From contig JAHHHV010000064.1 of assembly GCA_019359155.1 (NCBI GenBank), forward strand, positions 62,001 to 126,000: a stretch of 64,000 nt of DNA, written 5' to 3'. This document shows positions 44,345 to 53,724 of the stretch, piece after piece. How positions within the stretch are numbered: position 1 is the first letter of the stretch; every line of letters begins with the position of its first letter. The notes under the pieces were generated by a model. The model ran no database searches, was not told where the DNA came from, and saw only the letters and a list, made by a program, of their open reading frames with translations. Position numbers and translations under genes: made by a program. This DNA comes from Pegethrix bostrychoides GSE-TBD4-15B. Lineage in GTDB: Bacteria; Cyanobacteriota; Cyanobacteriia; Elainellales; Elainellaceae.

Positions 44345-46472
44345 AAAAACAATTGTCTGCGTAGACGATGAGCGAGTGGTTTTGCTTAGTCTACGCGATC
44401 AGCTGATGCGATCGCTTGATGATTACTATGAGATTGAACTGGTCGAGAGTGGAGAAGAGGCGTTAGAGCTCTTTGAGGAGCTGACTCAAGCTCAGTTGGA
44501 AATCCCGCTGATTATCTGCGACCAAATCATGCCGGGGATGACAGGCGATCAGCTGCTGATTCAAATTCACAGCCTCTATCCGCAAACTCTGAAAATTCTG
44601 CTGACTGGGCAAGCCCGCCTAGAAGCCGTCATTAACATCATCAATACCGCCAGCCTCTATCGCTACGTTGCCAAGCCCTGGGATGAAACCGACCTGTCGC
44701 TGACAGTGCGAGAAGCCCTACGCAGCTATGAGCAAACTCAGCAGCTGCAAGCCCAACATTTGGCTTTGACCCAGAGCGAAGCTCAGCTGCGGCAGTTTTT
44801 GGAAGCGATGCCGGTTGCGGTTGGCGTTCATGACCCGGCGGGCAACAGCTACTATGCCAATCGGCTGGCGCGCGAGCTGTTGGGCGACCAAGCAGCCAGT
44901 GCGCCGCTCCATGCCTCGGAATATTTGACTTATGTGGCTGGGACGCAACAGCAGTATCCCTCTGCACGGCTGCCGATTTTGCGGGCACTCCAGGGAGAGG
45001 CTTCGACCGTTGACGATCTGGAGCTGGAGCGCGGTCACCAGCGAATTCCGCTAGAGGTGTCGGGAGTGCCAATCTACGATGCATCTGGCGAAATTTCCTA
45101 CGCCATTATTGCGTTTCAGGATATTACTGAGCGCAAGCAGTCCCAAGAGAGACTGCGCTACGGGGCGTTTCACGATACTTTAACGGGTCTGCCCAACCGA
45201 GCCGCTTTTATGGCGGCCTTAGAATCCTCCATTGCCCAGACGCGGTGGGATCAAAATCAGCGCTTTGCCGTTTTTCTGCTGGACTTAGACTCCTTCAAGC
45301 TAGTCAACGACAGCTTGGGGCATGAACAGGGCGATCATCTGCTAAAAATCGTGGCGCAGCGCCTCACAGACTGTCTGCCAGAGCAGGCGTTTTTAGCTCG
45401 CTTTGGCGGCGATGAGTTTACGATCTTGCTCAAGCATACGCCGGATCTGGAGTCGGCGACCCAGGTGGCTGACTCGATCTTAAGGACAATGGCGCAGACG
45501 TTTAATCTAGACGGCTATGAGGTCTTCTTGAATACGAGCATTGGGATTGTGCTCAGCAGCAACGGCAGACAGTCGGAAGATTTTTTGAGAAATGCCGATA
45601 TTGCCATGTATCGCGCCAAAGCAGAAGGCAAATCGCGCTACTCGGTGTTTGACACCGTCATGCATTCACAGGTGTTGCAGAGGCTGCATCTAGAGACAGA
45701 TCTGCGGCTAGCCATTGAGCACAACGAGCTACAGCTTTACTATCAGCCGATTCTGGAAATCAAGACCTATGAGATTGTTGGCTTTGAGGCGTTGCTGCGC
45801 TGGCAGCATCCCACGCAGGGCTTTATTTCGCCAGCTGATTTTATTCCAATTGCTGAAGAAACCGGGCTGATTATGCCGCTAGGCCGCTGGATTCTCTCAG
45901 AGGCTTGCCATCAGATGCAGCGCTGGAAAGCCCAGTTTCCGACCGGTAGCCTGCGCTATATGAGCGTGAATCTATCAGGCCGCGAGCTGCTTCAGCCGAA
46001 TATTATCGACCAGATTACCCAAACACTGGCTGAAACCCAGCTCGACCCACAGCACCTGAAGCTAGAAGTCACCGAAAGCTCGCTGATTACCAACACCGAA
46101 GTCGCCGGCGACAGGCTCAAGCAGCTCAGCAATACCGGGATTCAGCTCAGCTTGGATGATTTTGGCACTGGCTACTCTTCGTTGAGCTATCTGCATCGGT
46201 TTCCGGTGAATCACCTCAAGGTCGATCGCTCGTTTGTTAGCGATATTTGCAACAACAAAGAGAGCTTGAAAATTACCGAGTCGATTATTGTCTTGGCGCA
46301 TAGTCTGAGCATGAAGGTGATTGCTGAGGGGGTGGAAACTCACGCCCAGCTCAAACAGCTCTGTGAACTCAACTGCGAATATGTGCAGGGGTTTCTGTTC
46401 TCTCCGGCAGTTCCGGCTGATGTGGCTACGACACTGCTCAGAAACGGCATGATGGTGGCGCTCTGCGGCTAA
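44325..46472 (+). CDS. Receiver-PAS-GGDEF-EAL cyclic-di-GMP enzyme
   Basis: 715 residues: receiver (1-125, Asp66 in ICDQIMPGMTGD), PAS (about 150-265), diguanylate cyclase with intact GGDEF (361-365) and phosphodiesterase with intact EAL (488-490), DDFGTGYSSL and KVDRSF. Both catalytic signatures are complete, so it may make or degrade cyclic-di-GMP depending on phosphorylation. No RxxD inhibitory site is seen five residues before GGDEF. The receiver is about as similar to the preceding one as tandem duplicates are (CVDDER-VVLLSLRDQL). The start overlaps the previous gene by 20 bases. Confidence 0.95.
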   Translation: MSSLMNRKTIVCVDDERVVLLSLRDQLMRSLDDYYEIELVESGEEALELFEELTQAQLEIPLIICDQIMPGMTGDQLLIQIHSLYPQTLKILLTGQARLEAVINIINTASLYRYVAKPWDETDLSLTVREALRSYEQTQQLQAQHLALTQSEAQLRQFLEAMPVAVGVHDPAGNSYYANRLARELLGDQAASAPLHASEYLTYVAGTQQQYPSARLPILRALQGEASTVDDLELERGHQRIPLEVSGVPIYDASGEISYAIIAFQDITERKQSQERLRYGAFHDTLTGLPNRAAFMAALESSIAQTRWDQNQRFAVFLLDLDSFKLVNDSLGHEQGDHLLKIVAQRLTDCLPEQAFLARFGGDEFTILLKHTPDLESATQVADSILRTMAQTFNLDGYEVFLNTSIGIVLSSNGRQSEDFLRNADIAMYRAKAEGKSRYSVFDTVMHSQVLQRLHLETDLRLAIEHNELQLYYQPILEIKTYEIVGFEALLRWQHPTQGFISPADFIPIAEETGLIMPLGRWILSEACHQMQRWKAQFPTGSLRYMSVNLSGRELLQPNIIDQITQTLAETQLDPQHLKLEVTESSLITNTEVAGDRLKQLSNTGIQLSLDDFGTGYSSLSYLHRFPVNHLKVDRSFVSDICNNKESLKITESIIVLAHSLSMKVIAEGVETHAQLKQLCELNCEYVQGFLFSPAVPADVATTLLRNGMMVALCG

Positions 46473-46778
46473 GCTACTCCCTTAAATCGCGGTCACTATC
46501 TATTAGCATTACTAGTAGCATTACTAGACTATCAGCATTACAGACTCATCTACGCTCTGCCGTCTAGTCCTCCAGTGGGTACTGTTTGGCAGCTGATACG
46601 CGCGACATAAAAATTATCTGATTCAAAGCGCAGTTTTTCCGAATCAAGCCTTCAGATCCCTGAATCTGTAGTTACAGCTTGGTGCAGATCTGCGTGGTTT
46701 AAGAGTCCTGATTTACAAGTCCTGATTTAGCAAGTCGGGGCTGACTGAGCCTATCGTCACTTTATTGAATAACAACTC
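46473..46778. other. Intergenic region before the sigma-like gene
   Basis: No gene is seen in 306 bp. It contains close repeats of AGCATTACTAGT/A (about 46505-46530) and of AAGTCCTGATTTA (about 46700-46730), more of the short duplications found across the window. Confidence 0.5.
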
Positions 46779-48053
46779 ATGCGCCCTCGTCACAGCCCCA
46801 CTGAGCTATTTTCTACGTTTTTAGAGTTTGATTGCGATCAGGTTCAAGGCTGGGCGGTTGACCCCAACCTGCGTCGCAGCATGGAGCAGGCAATCGCTCA
46901 AGCCGCTGGAGTGACTGATGGAATGACTGATTTAGGAGAGAGCTACTGGACGCTCTACTGGTACAAAATCTGGCAGGCCAACGCAACTGTACCGGGGGCA
47001 AGTTTAGCGCGGGGGCATCTGATGGCCTACATCCAGGAAACCTGCTACTGGATCGCGCAAAAGACCGCCAGCAGCTTTAGCAATCTGCACTACAGCCCTG
47101 CCGATCTGTTTCAGCTGGCCATTGCCCAGGTTGACAAGGTTTTGAAAGGCTTCGATGCCCAACAGGGCTTCAGCTTCAAGAGCTACGCCAGCGTCACGCT
47201 CCATAACCTGATCCGCGAAAGTCTGCGTCAGCGCCAAGAAGTCGATATCTGTACCGACTGGGCGCTACTCCGCAAGCTGAGCCAGAAGCGGCTGGTGGAG
47301 GCACTGCAAGCTGTGGGACTATCGGGCGAGCCGCACTACCTGCGGGCTTGGAACTGCTTCAAGATGCTCTATGTCCCCCAACAGGCCACCAACTCCCGTC
47401 AATTAGCCAAACCTGAGCCTGTGGTCTGGGAAGCCATGACTCAGATGTATCGGCAGATCTCTAGACAGCAAGACCCACAGCAAGATCCACAGCAAAACCC
47501 CGCCCACCCAACTAGCGTTGCCCAAATGGAGCAGTGGCTGACCACCTGTGCCAAAGCAGCGCGCGCCTATCTCTTTCCGAATCTCCTGTCGCTCAACAGT
47601 CCCAAACTGGGCTACAAGTCGGGGGAACTGCTAGATGATCTGTGCGAAACCTGCCTGAGCGAGACTTGCCAGACTGAGTCACTATTGAGCCAGTTGATTT
47701 CTGCTGAAGAAATGCAGGAGCGTCAGCAGCAGCAGCAGCAGCTCAGTGAGCTGTTAAGCAACGCCATCCAGCAGTTTGATCCGGAGTCACAGGAGCTGAT
47801 GCAGCTTTACTACCAGGCAGGCTGGACGCAACAGCAGCTAGCAGAGCAGATGCAGCTGAAGCAATGTACGGTCTCACGGCGTTTGGCCAAGCTGCGCGAA
47901 TCGCTGCTGCTAATTCTGGCAAAATGGAGCTGCCTGCATATTTCGCCTAGCATAGCCCTATTAGCTCACACCAGTTCAGCGCTGGACGAGTGGCTGCAAG
48001 CGTACTATGCTCAACCCAATTTTCAGCCTAATCAGCCCTACTGCACAAGCTGA
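46779..48053 (+). CDS. Sigma-70-family RNA polymerase sigma factor, cyanobacterial divergent type
   Basis: 424 residues. The N-terminal part (SPTELFSTFLEFDCDQ, ESYWTLYWYKIW, YIQETCYWIAQKT, FQLAIAQVDKVLKGFDAQQGFSFKSYASVTLHNLIRE in two blocks) fits the diverged region 2 of cyanobacterial sigma factors. The C-terminal part (IQQFDPESQELMQLYYQAGWTQQQLAEQMQLKQCTVSRRLAKLR) is a region 4 helix-turn-helix. Between them are Gln-rich runs (QQDPQQDPQQNP, QQQQQQ). It is followed after 31 bp by a DUF1822 gene, a frequent pairing in filamentous cyanobacteria. Its promoters are unknown. Confidence 0.82.
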   Translation: MRPRHSPTELFSTFLEFDCDQVQGWAVDPNLRRSMEQAIAQAAGVTDGMTDLGESYWTLYWYKIWQANATVPGASLARGHLMAYIQETCYWIAQKTASSFSNLHYSPADLFQLAIAQVDKVLKGFDAQQGFSFKSYASVTLHNLIRESLRQRQEVDICTDWALLRKLSQKRLVEALQAVGLSGEPHYLRAWNCFKMLYVPQQATNSRQLAKPEPVVWEAMTQMYRQISRQQDPQQDPQQNPAHPTSVAQMEQWLTTCAKAARAYLFPNLLSLNSPKLGYKSGELLDDLCETCLSETCQTESLLSQLISAEEMQERQQQQQQLSELLSNAIQQFDPESQELMQLYYQAGWTQQQLAEQMQLKQCTVSRRLAKLRESLLLILAKWSCLHISPSIALLAHTSSALDEWLQAYYAQPNFQPNQPYCTS

Positions 48054-48084
48054 TGCGCTGGCCTAAAGCGACTCTGAGGCAATC

Positions 48085-48825
48085 ATGATTCCAAATGCGG
48101 CTCTGTTCGACTCTATCTCGCTCTTACCGATTGAACCGCAGATTCAGGCTGCAGCATGGCAGCAGAGCCGCCGATTTTCGACCGCTGCCGCTCAGTGGAA
48201 CGCCTATCTCAATCAGCTCTGTCTGCAAACGCTCCTGCCCTACCTGCGCGAGGATGCCCCCCAGGCCAATGTCGCGCCAACTGCCGCCCGGAACTGGGAG
48301 TTTGTCAACGGCTCGGCAGTGGTTTGGGAGCAGCAGGGCTATCAGCAGCGGCTAGTGCTGGTTCCCACTGAAACAATTGACCTGGACGAAATTCGGATTT
48401 CGCAAGAATGGGTGGACATTCCTCGCTGGGTCGCAGACTATTATTTAGCAGCACAGGTCAACCCTGACGAATCCTGGGTGCGCTTGGGCGGATTTGTGAC
48501 GCATGATCAGCTGAAGCAGCGCGCGTCGCTCGATGCCATCGACCGCACCTATTGCTTGGACGGTGTAGATTTAATTCCTGATGTGAGCCTGCTCTGGCTG
48601 TCGCAGCGACTCGGCAGAGAGTCTGGACAGCGTGAGGTGACGCGGGCTGAGCTGCCTGAGCTGCCTCGGCTCTCGGTTGCTGAGCTGGATGATTTGGTGC
48701 AGCAGCTGAACGGTCTGGAGCCGAGCCATTTGCGGTTGGCCGTCGCGTTTGAGCGCTGGGCGGCGCTTTTGGAACATGATGACTGGCAGCAGCGGCTAAG
48801 CAGCTCTGAACCAAAGCAGCTCTGA
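48085..48825 (+). CDS. DUF1822 family protein
   Basis: 246 residues matching DUF1822: an N-terminal AAQWNAYLNQLCLQTLLPYLRED helix is split, followed by WEFVNGSAVVWEQ, LVLVPTETIDLDEIRISQEWVDIPRWVADYYLAAQVNP in segments, LGGFVTHDQLK and RTYCLDGVDL. The role is unknown. Its constant place beside the sigma-like gene suggests it acts in the same regulation, perhaps as a binding partner; this is inference. Confidence 0.85.
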   Translation: MIPNAALFDSISLLPIEPQIQAAAWQQSRRFSTAAAQWNAYLNQLCLQTLLPYLREDAPQANVAPTAARNWEFVNGSAVVWEQQGYQQRLVLVPTETIDLDEIRISQEWVDIPRWVADYYLAAQVNPDESWVRLGGFVTHDQLKQRASLDAIDRTYCLDGVDLIPDVSLLWLSQRLGRESGQREVTRAELPELPRLSVAELDDLVQQLNGLEPSHLRLAVAFERWAALLEHDDWQQRLSSSEPKQL

Positions 48826-49046
48826 AATAGGCAGCTTGAAAGAAACCAAAAATGTAATTGCTCATAAATCAGATCATTACCCTCAGCGTTCAAGCTCGCA
48901 TTCGCCTTGTGTAAGTATCAAAGACGAAGTCTAGGGCAATGATGGCAAGTTCTGGTGGTGGTTGGAGCAGCAGGATCACCTGCTGAGACCAACTTGGAGG
49001 AGATGGTATTGGAGGATAATGGTATTCGTCGCGGGAGCGTCGTAGC

Positions 49047-49880
49047 CTATGCCTTGCAGCCCTGCACATACTGCCCTGGCGTTACGCCCACCAGTCGTTT
49101 GAAGTGGCGATTCAGGTGGCTTTGGTCGGTGAAGCCGGTATCAAAAGCAGCTTGGGCAATTGGCAGACCTGCGGCCAGCAGCTTTTTAGCCTGCTCGACC
49201 CGCATCTGCACCAGATAAGAATGCGGCGGCAGTCCTGTGGCTCGCTGGAAGACACGCAGAAACCGCAGCGGCTTGAGCTGAGCAATATTCGCCAAATCGT
49301 TGAGTGAAACTGCATGGGCGTAGTGGACGCTGAGATAGTCGAGAGCCTGCCGCACGGCCAGAGTCTCGAGACCGCTGCCGAAAGTCTGAGGCCGATGTTC
49401 GGCATAGCGCGACAGGAGCTTGGAAAATGTCCAGAGGAAGCGGCAGTCGGCTTCGAGCCTAGAGTCTGCCGATTCGAGCGCCAAATGCAGCCGCCGCAGC
49501 TCTTCAGCTAGCTCCTGATCCTGAATCACGGGCTGTGGAAAGTAGGGAACCGAGCGGCTCAGCTCACCCTGTAGCAGAGCCACCGAGGGATAAAACATCC
49601 GATATTTCCAGCCGTCCGGCACGCCTGCATGCCCTGTATGCACCTCACCCGGATGCACAATCACAATGTTGTTAGCGGTGGCCTGATGCGTTGCGCCCTG
49701 ATAGGCAAACTCCTCAACGCCCGCGTCAATTACACCAATCGCATAGCCCTCATGCGTATGTCGCGCAAATGAGTGCGTGATGTAGGTAGCGCGCAACAGC
49801 TCCATCCGCAGGGCGGGGTCGCGCCAAAATTTGGTTTGTTCGGTGCTGCGCTGAGGCGCACTCCGGGTTGCCAGCATCAT
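49047..49880 (-). CDS. AraC-family transcriptional regulator
   Basis: 277 residues: an N-terminal cupin-like ligand domain (THSFARHTHEGYAIGVID, HPGEVHTGHAG) and a C-terminal pair of helix-turn-helix motifs (SLNDLANIAQLKPLRFLRVFQ and PIAQAAFDTGFTDQSHLNRHFKRLVGVTPGQY in two segments). The inducer is unknown. No transporter or enzyme gene is adjacent on the same strand, so its target cannot be guessed. Confidence 0.92.
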   Translation of the reverse strand: MMLATRSAPQRSTEQTKFWRDPALRMELLRATYITHSFARHTHEGYAIGVIDAGVEEFAYQGATHQATANNIVIVHPGEVHTGHAGVPDGWKYRMFYPSVALLQGELSRSVPYFPQPVIQDQELAEELRRLHLALESADSRLEADCRFLWTFSKLLSRYAEHRPQTFGSGLETLAVRQALDYLSVHYAHAVSLNDLANIAQLKPLRFLRVFQRATGLPPHSYLVQMRVEQAKKLLAAGLPIAQAAFDTGFTDQSHLNRHFKRLVGVTPGQYVQGCKA

Positions 49881-50007
49881 AGGCTCACATCATAGGCTCA
49901 AAGGAATTGCTGCTGTTCAGCTGACTGCATCAGCTTGCCAAATCTCAGCTTAGCGAACCTAGCGCTGCCTGTCTTGGATGTTTTTGCACTTTGTTGGTTG
50001 CCCCCGG

Positions 50008-50502
50008 CTAATCCAGCCCAGGCAGGTAAGGCAGATCACTCACGCCGGGATCATAGCCTAGCTGGCTGAGGATTGTGGTGAGCTGGCCGCGATGGTGTGT
50101 CTGGTGGTTGAATAGATGCGCCAGCAGCAGCCAAGCGGGTCGGGTCATGGCTTGCCCAAATGAGTTTGTATAGCTGAAGGGCTGCTCTAGCCAGTCTGGG
50201 GAGAGCGCTGTCACCCAGTCGAGCATAGCCTGATCGGTTTGCTGGCGGGCTTGCTGCAAATCAGCAAAATCTGAGTACAGCTCTTGATTAAGCTGGGCAG
50301 CAAACGGCTGATCCAGAAATCGCCCCATCCAAATCCGATCGGCGACTAGCAAGTGATTTAATGTTCCGTGAATCGACTTAAAGAATGCACCCCGATCTTC
50401 TCGCCGCTGCTCGTCGGAAATATCTTCACAAATCCCGTAGAGCTTCTGATTCATCCACTGGTTGTATCTTGCCATCGTCAGACAGTAGCTAAACTGCGAC
50501 AT
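50008..50502 (-). CDS. DinB-family protein
   Basis: 164 residues of the DinB/YfiT four-helix fold. The three metal-binding histidines are visible: GTLNHLLVADRIW (first) and HLFNHQTHHRGQ (second and third). Members act as thiol transferases or remain uncharacterised. The start ATG lacks an evident ribosome-binding site. 50 bp upstream of it on the other side is the ROK gene, transcribed the same way. Confidence 0.9.
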   Translation of the reverse strand: MSQFSYCLTMARYNQWMNQKLYGICEDISDEQRREDRGAFFKSIHGTLNHLLVADRIWMGRFLDQPFAAQLNQELYSDFADLQQARQQTDQAMLDWVTALSPDWLEQPFSYTNSFGQAMTRPAWLLLAHLFNHQTHHRGQLTTILSQLGYDPGVSDLPYLPGLD

Positions 50503-50552
50503 TTCCGTGACATCCCTACGATACTTCCATTTCCCCTCAGCTCATCCTGCCG

Positions 50553-51278
50553 CTAGTCTTTCCAGAGGGCAATCCCGCCCAGCAGCCCGGTGACGTTGGG
50601 CACAATTTTGACATTGACCGGCAGCACAAAGTCAATCTTTTTGGTGTTGCCGCCGCCTAGATAGAGACTGTCATAGTTGAAAATCCGCTCTAGCAGGTCA
50701 ACGGCGCGCTCTAGACGATTATTCCAGCGGCGTTTGCCAATCTCGTCTAGCGCTGCTCGTCCGAGCTGCTCTTCATAGGTTTCGCCCTTGCGAAACGGAT
50801 GATGCCCCAGCTCCAGATTCGGAATCAGCCTGCCGTTGAGGAACATCGCCGCCCCAATGCCCGTACCCAGCGTGATCACTAGCTCAACCCCTTCACCGGC
50901 CACCGCCCCTAAACCCTGAATGTCAGCATCATTGGCCACTCGAACCGGCTTGCCCAGCTGTTGAATTAATGCGCCTGCTAGGTCGAAGCCGATCCAGTCT
51001 GGATGCAGGTTGGCAGCCGTTTCGGTGACGCCGCGCCGCACCACGCCTGGAAAACCCACCGAAACGCGGTCAAAGGTTTTTCCCGCTGCCAGCTGCTGCA
51101 AAATTTCTAGCACGGCTTCAGGAGTCGGCACTGCGGGTGTGTCAATGCGGTCGCGCTCGCTGAGTGGATTGCCCTGATGGTCTAGCACCATCACTTTGAT
51201 GCCGCTGCCGCCAATATCCACCGCCAATGTGGCTATGGCTAACGTTTCGGTGGCCAACGTCTCGATTGCTTCACCCAT
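50553..51278 (-). CDS. ppgK: ROK-family polyphosphate glucokinase
   Basis: 241 residues. AVDIGGSGIKVMVLD is the phosphate-binding loop, VGFPGVV and RVANDADIQGLGA hold the catalytic Asp, and TLGTGIGAAMFLNGRL, LELGHHPFRKGETYEEQLG and LYLGGGNTKKI are characteristic of polyphosphate-dependent ROK glucokinases, which phosphorylate glucose from polyphosphate. Together with ppk2 (9633-10595) this suggests active polyphosphate use. Its N-terminus has a short ETLATETLAIATLAV repeat. Substrate specificity is family-based. Confidence 0.85.
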   Translation of the reverse strand: MGEAIETLATETLAIATLAVDIGGSGIKVMVLDHQGNPLSERDRIDTPAVPTPEAVLEILQQLAAGKTFDRVSVGFPGVVRRGVTETAANLHPDWIGFDLAGALIQQLGKPVRVANDADIQGLGAVAGEGVELVITLGTGIGAAMFLNGRLIPNLELGHHPFRKGETYEEQLGRAALDEIGKRRWNNRLERAVDLLERIFNYDSLYLGGGNTKKIDFVLPVNVKIVPNVTGLLGGIALWKD

Positions 51279-51393
51279 TGCCTGATAGTCCTTATCCTAA
51301 TAAACCCTTATTCTATGAACCTTGCTCTATTGCCCCTGCTCAAGTCTCTGCTTAAGACACCTGATTAGGAACATGAGCTTTAATCTCAACCTT

Positions 51394-51438
51394 TTGCTCT
51401 AAATCTAATTGCTCTAAATCTAATTGCTCTAAATCTAA
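51394..51438. repeat. 15-bp tandem repeat, three exact copies
   Basis: TTGCTCTAAATCTAA is repeated without change at 51394-51408, 51409-51423 and 51424-51438, about 70 bp before the leucine-rich-repeat gene, in the leader region shared with ppgK. Confidence 0.95.
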
Positions 51439-51505
51439 CGAGCCTCTTGAATTTTGAGCAAAATTGGATCGAATTCGTCACTCTGCTAAATTGAATCAGG
51501 TTTAG

Positions 51506-52546
51506 ATGGATGCAAACAGGGCAGTCATGGTTCAATTTCCGCTCCGCTCCGCTCTTCTGCTTGGGGTTACGGTAGCATGGAGCCTGCCGCTCGCCAAGAT
51601 AGTCGCCGCCCAGCCCGCCAGCTTTGCGGATCTCTGTAATCAGCGGGATGCCCTGTCGCGGCAAGCCAGAGCGACAGTTAAGGTGCTGTTGGAAAAAGTT
51701 AAGACCGAAGACTGCGCGGAGGCAGAGCAGATCCTGACTGATCGCAATATTCTCGATATCAGCAGCAGCGGCATCTCAGATCTCTCACCGCTCCAGTCTT
51801 TGCTACACCTAAAGCAACTCAACCTCTACGACAACAAGGTTGCAGATCTGACCCCGCTGCAAAGTCTGCCCAACCTGACGGTACTCAGCCTCAGCCTCAA
51901 TCAGATCCGCGATCTACGCCCCCTGCAAAACCTCACCCAGCTGACCAGCCTGAACCTAGATGGCAACCAGATTACAGATGTCAGCCCTCTGCAGAGCCTC
52001 ACGGGTCTGAACGCGCTGGACTTGAGCGACAATCGCGTCAGCGATGTCGCGCCGCTGAGCACCCTCACCCAGCTTGATTTACTCAGCCTCAACGCCAATC
52101 GCCTCACGGATATCACGCCGCTGCGTCCCTTAACCAATCTGTCGCTGCTGGGTCTGAGCGACAATCAGATTCGCGATCTCTCGCCGCTGCAAGACTTGAC
52201 CAATCTAGCCGCCCTGAGCGCTATTAACAATCAGATCAGCGACCTCAGCCCGCTCCAGTCGTTGCCCCGCCTCACCATTCTGGGGCTAGATGGCAATCAA
52301 ATTAGCAGCCTCAACGGACTCCAATCGCTGACCGAGATTGACACGCTCGGCCTCAGCGACAACAAAATTAGCGACCTGTCCCCCTTACAGTTGCTAACCA
52401 ACTTGACTGCCCTCGACCTGAGCCGCAACGATGTCAGCGATTTAACGCCGCTTACCCCCCTGAAGAATTTGCAAATTCTCAACTTGCAGCGCAACAAAAT
52501 CCGCGACAAGACTTGCCCGGTGAGTCCAGAGGTTTGTGAGTTTTAG
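51506..52546 (+). CDS. Secreted leucine-rich-repeat protein (internalin-like)
   Basis: 346 residues: a signal peptide (LLLGVTVAWSLPLAKIVAAQ), a small N-cap region, then about ten LRRs of 22 residues with the SDLSPLQSLxxLxxLxLSxNQI pattern typical of SDS22/internalin-type repeats. Several have DLSPL or DLTPL at the turn. It ends without a membrane anchor (RNKIRDKTCPVSPEVCEF, two cysteines). Predicted to be exported and to bind protein; the partner is unknown. Confidence 0.92.
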   Translation: MDANRAVMVQFPLRSALLLGVTVAWSLPLAKIVAAQPASFADLCNQRDALSRQARATVKVLLEKVKTEDCAEAEQILTDRNILDISSSGISDLSPLQSLLHLKQLNLYDNKVADLTPLQSLPNLTVLSLSLNQIRDLRPLQNLTQLTSLNLDGNQITDVSPLQSLTGLNALDLSDNRVSDVAPLSTLTQLDLLSLNANRLTDITPLRPLTNLSLLGLSDNQIRDLSPLQDLTNLAALSAINNQISDLSPLQSLPRLTILGLDGNQISSLNGLQSLTEIDTLGLSDNKISDLSPLQLLTNLTALDLSRNDVSDLTPLTPLKNLQILNLQRNKIRDKTCPVSPEVCEF

Positions 52547-52625
52547 CAGCTTGTGAGTTTTGGCGGCTTGAAATCCCAAATTGCTCTGGTCTAGCCGCAG
52601 TGGTACGCTGGGATGCAGCTACAGT

Positions 52626-52651
52626 AAGCTCAGCAGTTGGTCGCTGAGCTT
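52626..52651 (+). terminator. Hairpin between the LRR and epimerase genes
   Basis: AAGCTCAGC and GCTGAGCTT form a perfect 9-bp stem with an 8-base loop, followed by only TT. It lies 33 bp before the next start and could be a weak terminator or a leader hairpin. Confidence 0.5.
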
Positions 52652-52683
52652 TAGCGTCCTGTGCAGCAATATTCCAGTAGCCT

Positions 52684-53724
52684 ATGCAGATCCAATTTGA
52701 GCCGTTTGCCGTCCATAAGCGCGTACCGCTGACCATTAGCCGAGGCACAACCGCCCAAACCGAAAACATCTGGCTGCGGATTCAGCAGGATGGCATTGAA
52801 GGCTGGGGGGAAGCTTCGCCGTTTTCCGTTGGCCAGCGTCAGTCTACCGAGGATATTCTAGGGGCGCTGCAAGCCTTAGCCCCCCAACTCGCAGCCTACT
52901 CGCCGCTCGATCGCCAGCAGATTGAACAGCTGATCGCGCCGCAGCCCTCAGCTGTTCGTACCGCTGTTGATTTGGCGCTGCATGACTGGCTGGGCAAACG
53001 GGCAGGCTTGCCGCTCTGGCAGCTCTGGGGGCTAGACCGGGCTAAAATCGTTCCCACCTCAGTTACAGTCGGGATCGGTACACCAGAGGCAGCTCAGCAG
53101 CGAATGCGCGACTGGATGCAGCAGGGTGAGGTGAAGGCGGTGAAAGTCAAGCTGGGCAGTTCGGCAGGGCTTGAGGCCGACCAGGCGATGCTGACAGCCG
53201 TGCAGCAGATTGCGCCCCCAAATGCCAAGTTTAGCGTCGATGCCAACGGCGGCTGGTCGCTAGCTGAGGCTCAGCAGATGAGCCACTGGCTCGCCGAACA
53301 AGGCGTAACCTATCTTGAACAGCCGCTGGCAGAAGGTCAGGAGGCGCTGTTGCCCGAACTCTATCGGCAGTCCCCCCTGCCAATTTTTGTAGACGAGAGC
53401 TGCTTTACGAGCCGCGATATTCCGCTGCTGGCAGATCGGGTGCATGGGATCAACATCAAGCTAATGAAGGCTGGCGGCTTGGGCGAGGCGCTGCGAATGG
53501 TGCATACCGCCAAAGCTCACGGCTTGCAAATCATGTTCGGCTGCTACTCTGACAGCGCACTTGCCAATACTGCGGCTGCTCAGCTCGCGCCCTTTGCCGA
53601 CCATCTCGATCTCGATAGCCACCTCAACCTGCGCGACGATCCGTTCGTGGGAGCCAGCTTCGAGGCGGGTTGTCTAATCCCAAATCAACAGCCAGGACTG
53701 GGGGTGACGCTTGCTGAGTCCTAA
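52684..53724 (+). CDS. Enolase-superfamily dipeptide epimerase (DgcA/Ala-Glu epimerase-like)
   Basis: 346 residues of the muconate-lactonising subgroup. Catalytic pieces: KAVKVKLG (KxK), DANGGW, EQPL and VDES (metal ligands), INIKLMKAGG (second base) and the LDLDSHL (DxD) motif of L-Ala-D/L-Glu epimerases. Usual role is murein-peptide recycling. It overlaps the DUF1611 gene by 14 bp; in other bacteria and archaea this pair (dgcA-dgcN) is reported to convert D-glutamate to L-glutamate through N-acetyl intermediates. I recall that from the literature and cannot check it here. Confidence 0.9.
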   Translation: MQIQFEPFAVHKRVPLTISRGTTAQTENIWLRIQQDGIEGWGEASPFSVGQRQSTEDILGALQALAPQLAAYSPLDRQQIEQLIAPQPSAVRTAVDLALHDWLGKRAGLPLWQLWGLDRAKIVPTSVTVGIGTPEAAQQRMRDWMQQGEVKAVKVKLGSSAGLEADQAMLTAVQQIAPPNAKFSVDANGGWSLAEAQQMSHWLAEQGVTYLEQPLAEGQEALLPELYRQSPLPIFVDESCFTSRDIPLLADRVHGINIKLMKAGGLGEALRMVHTAKAHGLQIMFGCYSDSALANTAAAQLAPFADHLDLDSHLNLRDDPFVGASFEAGCLIPNQQPGLGVTLAES

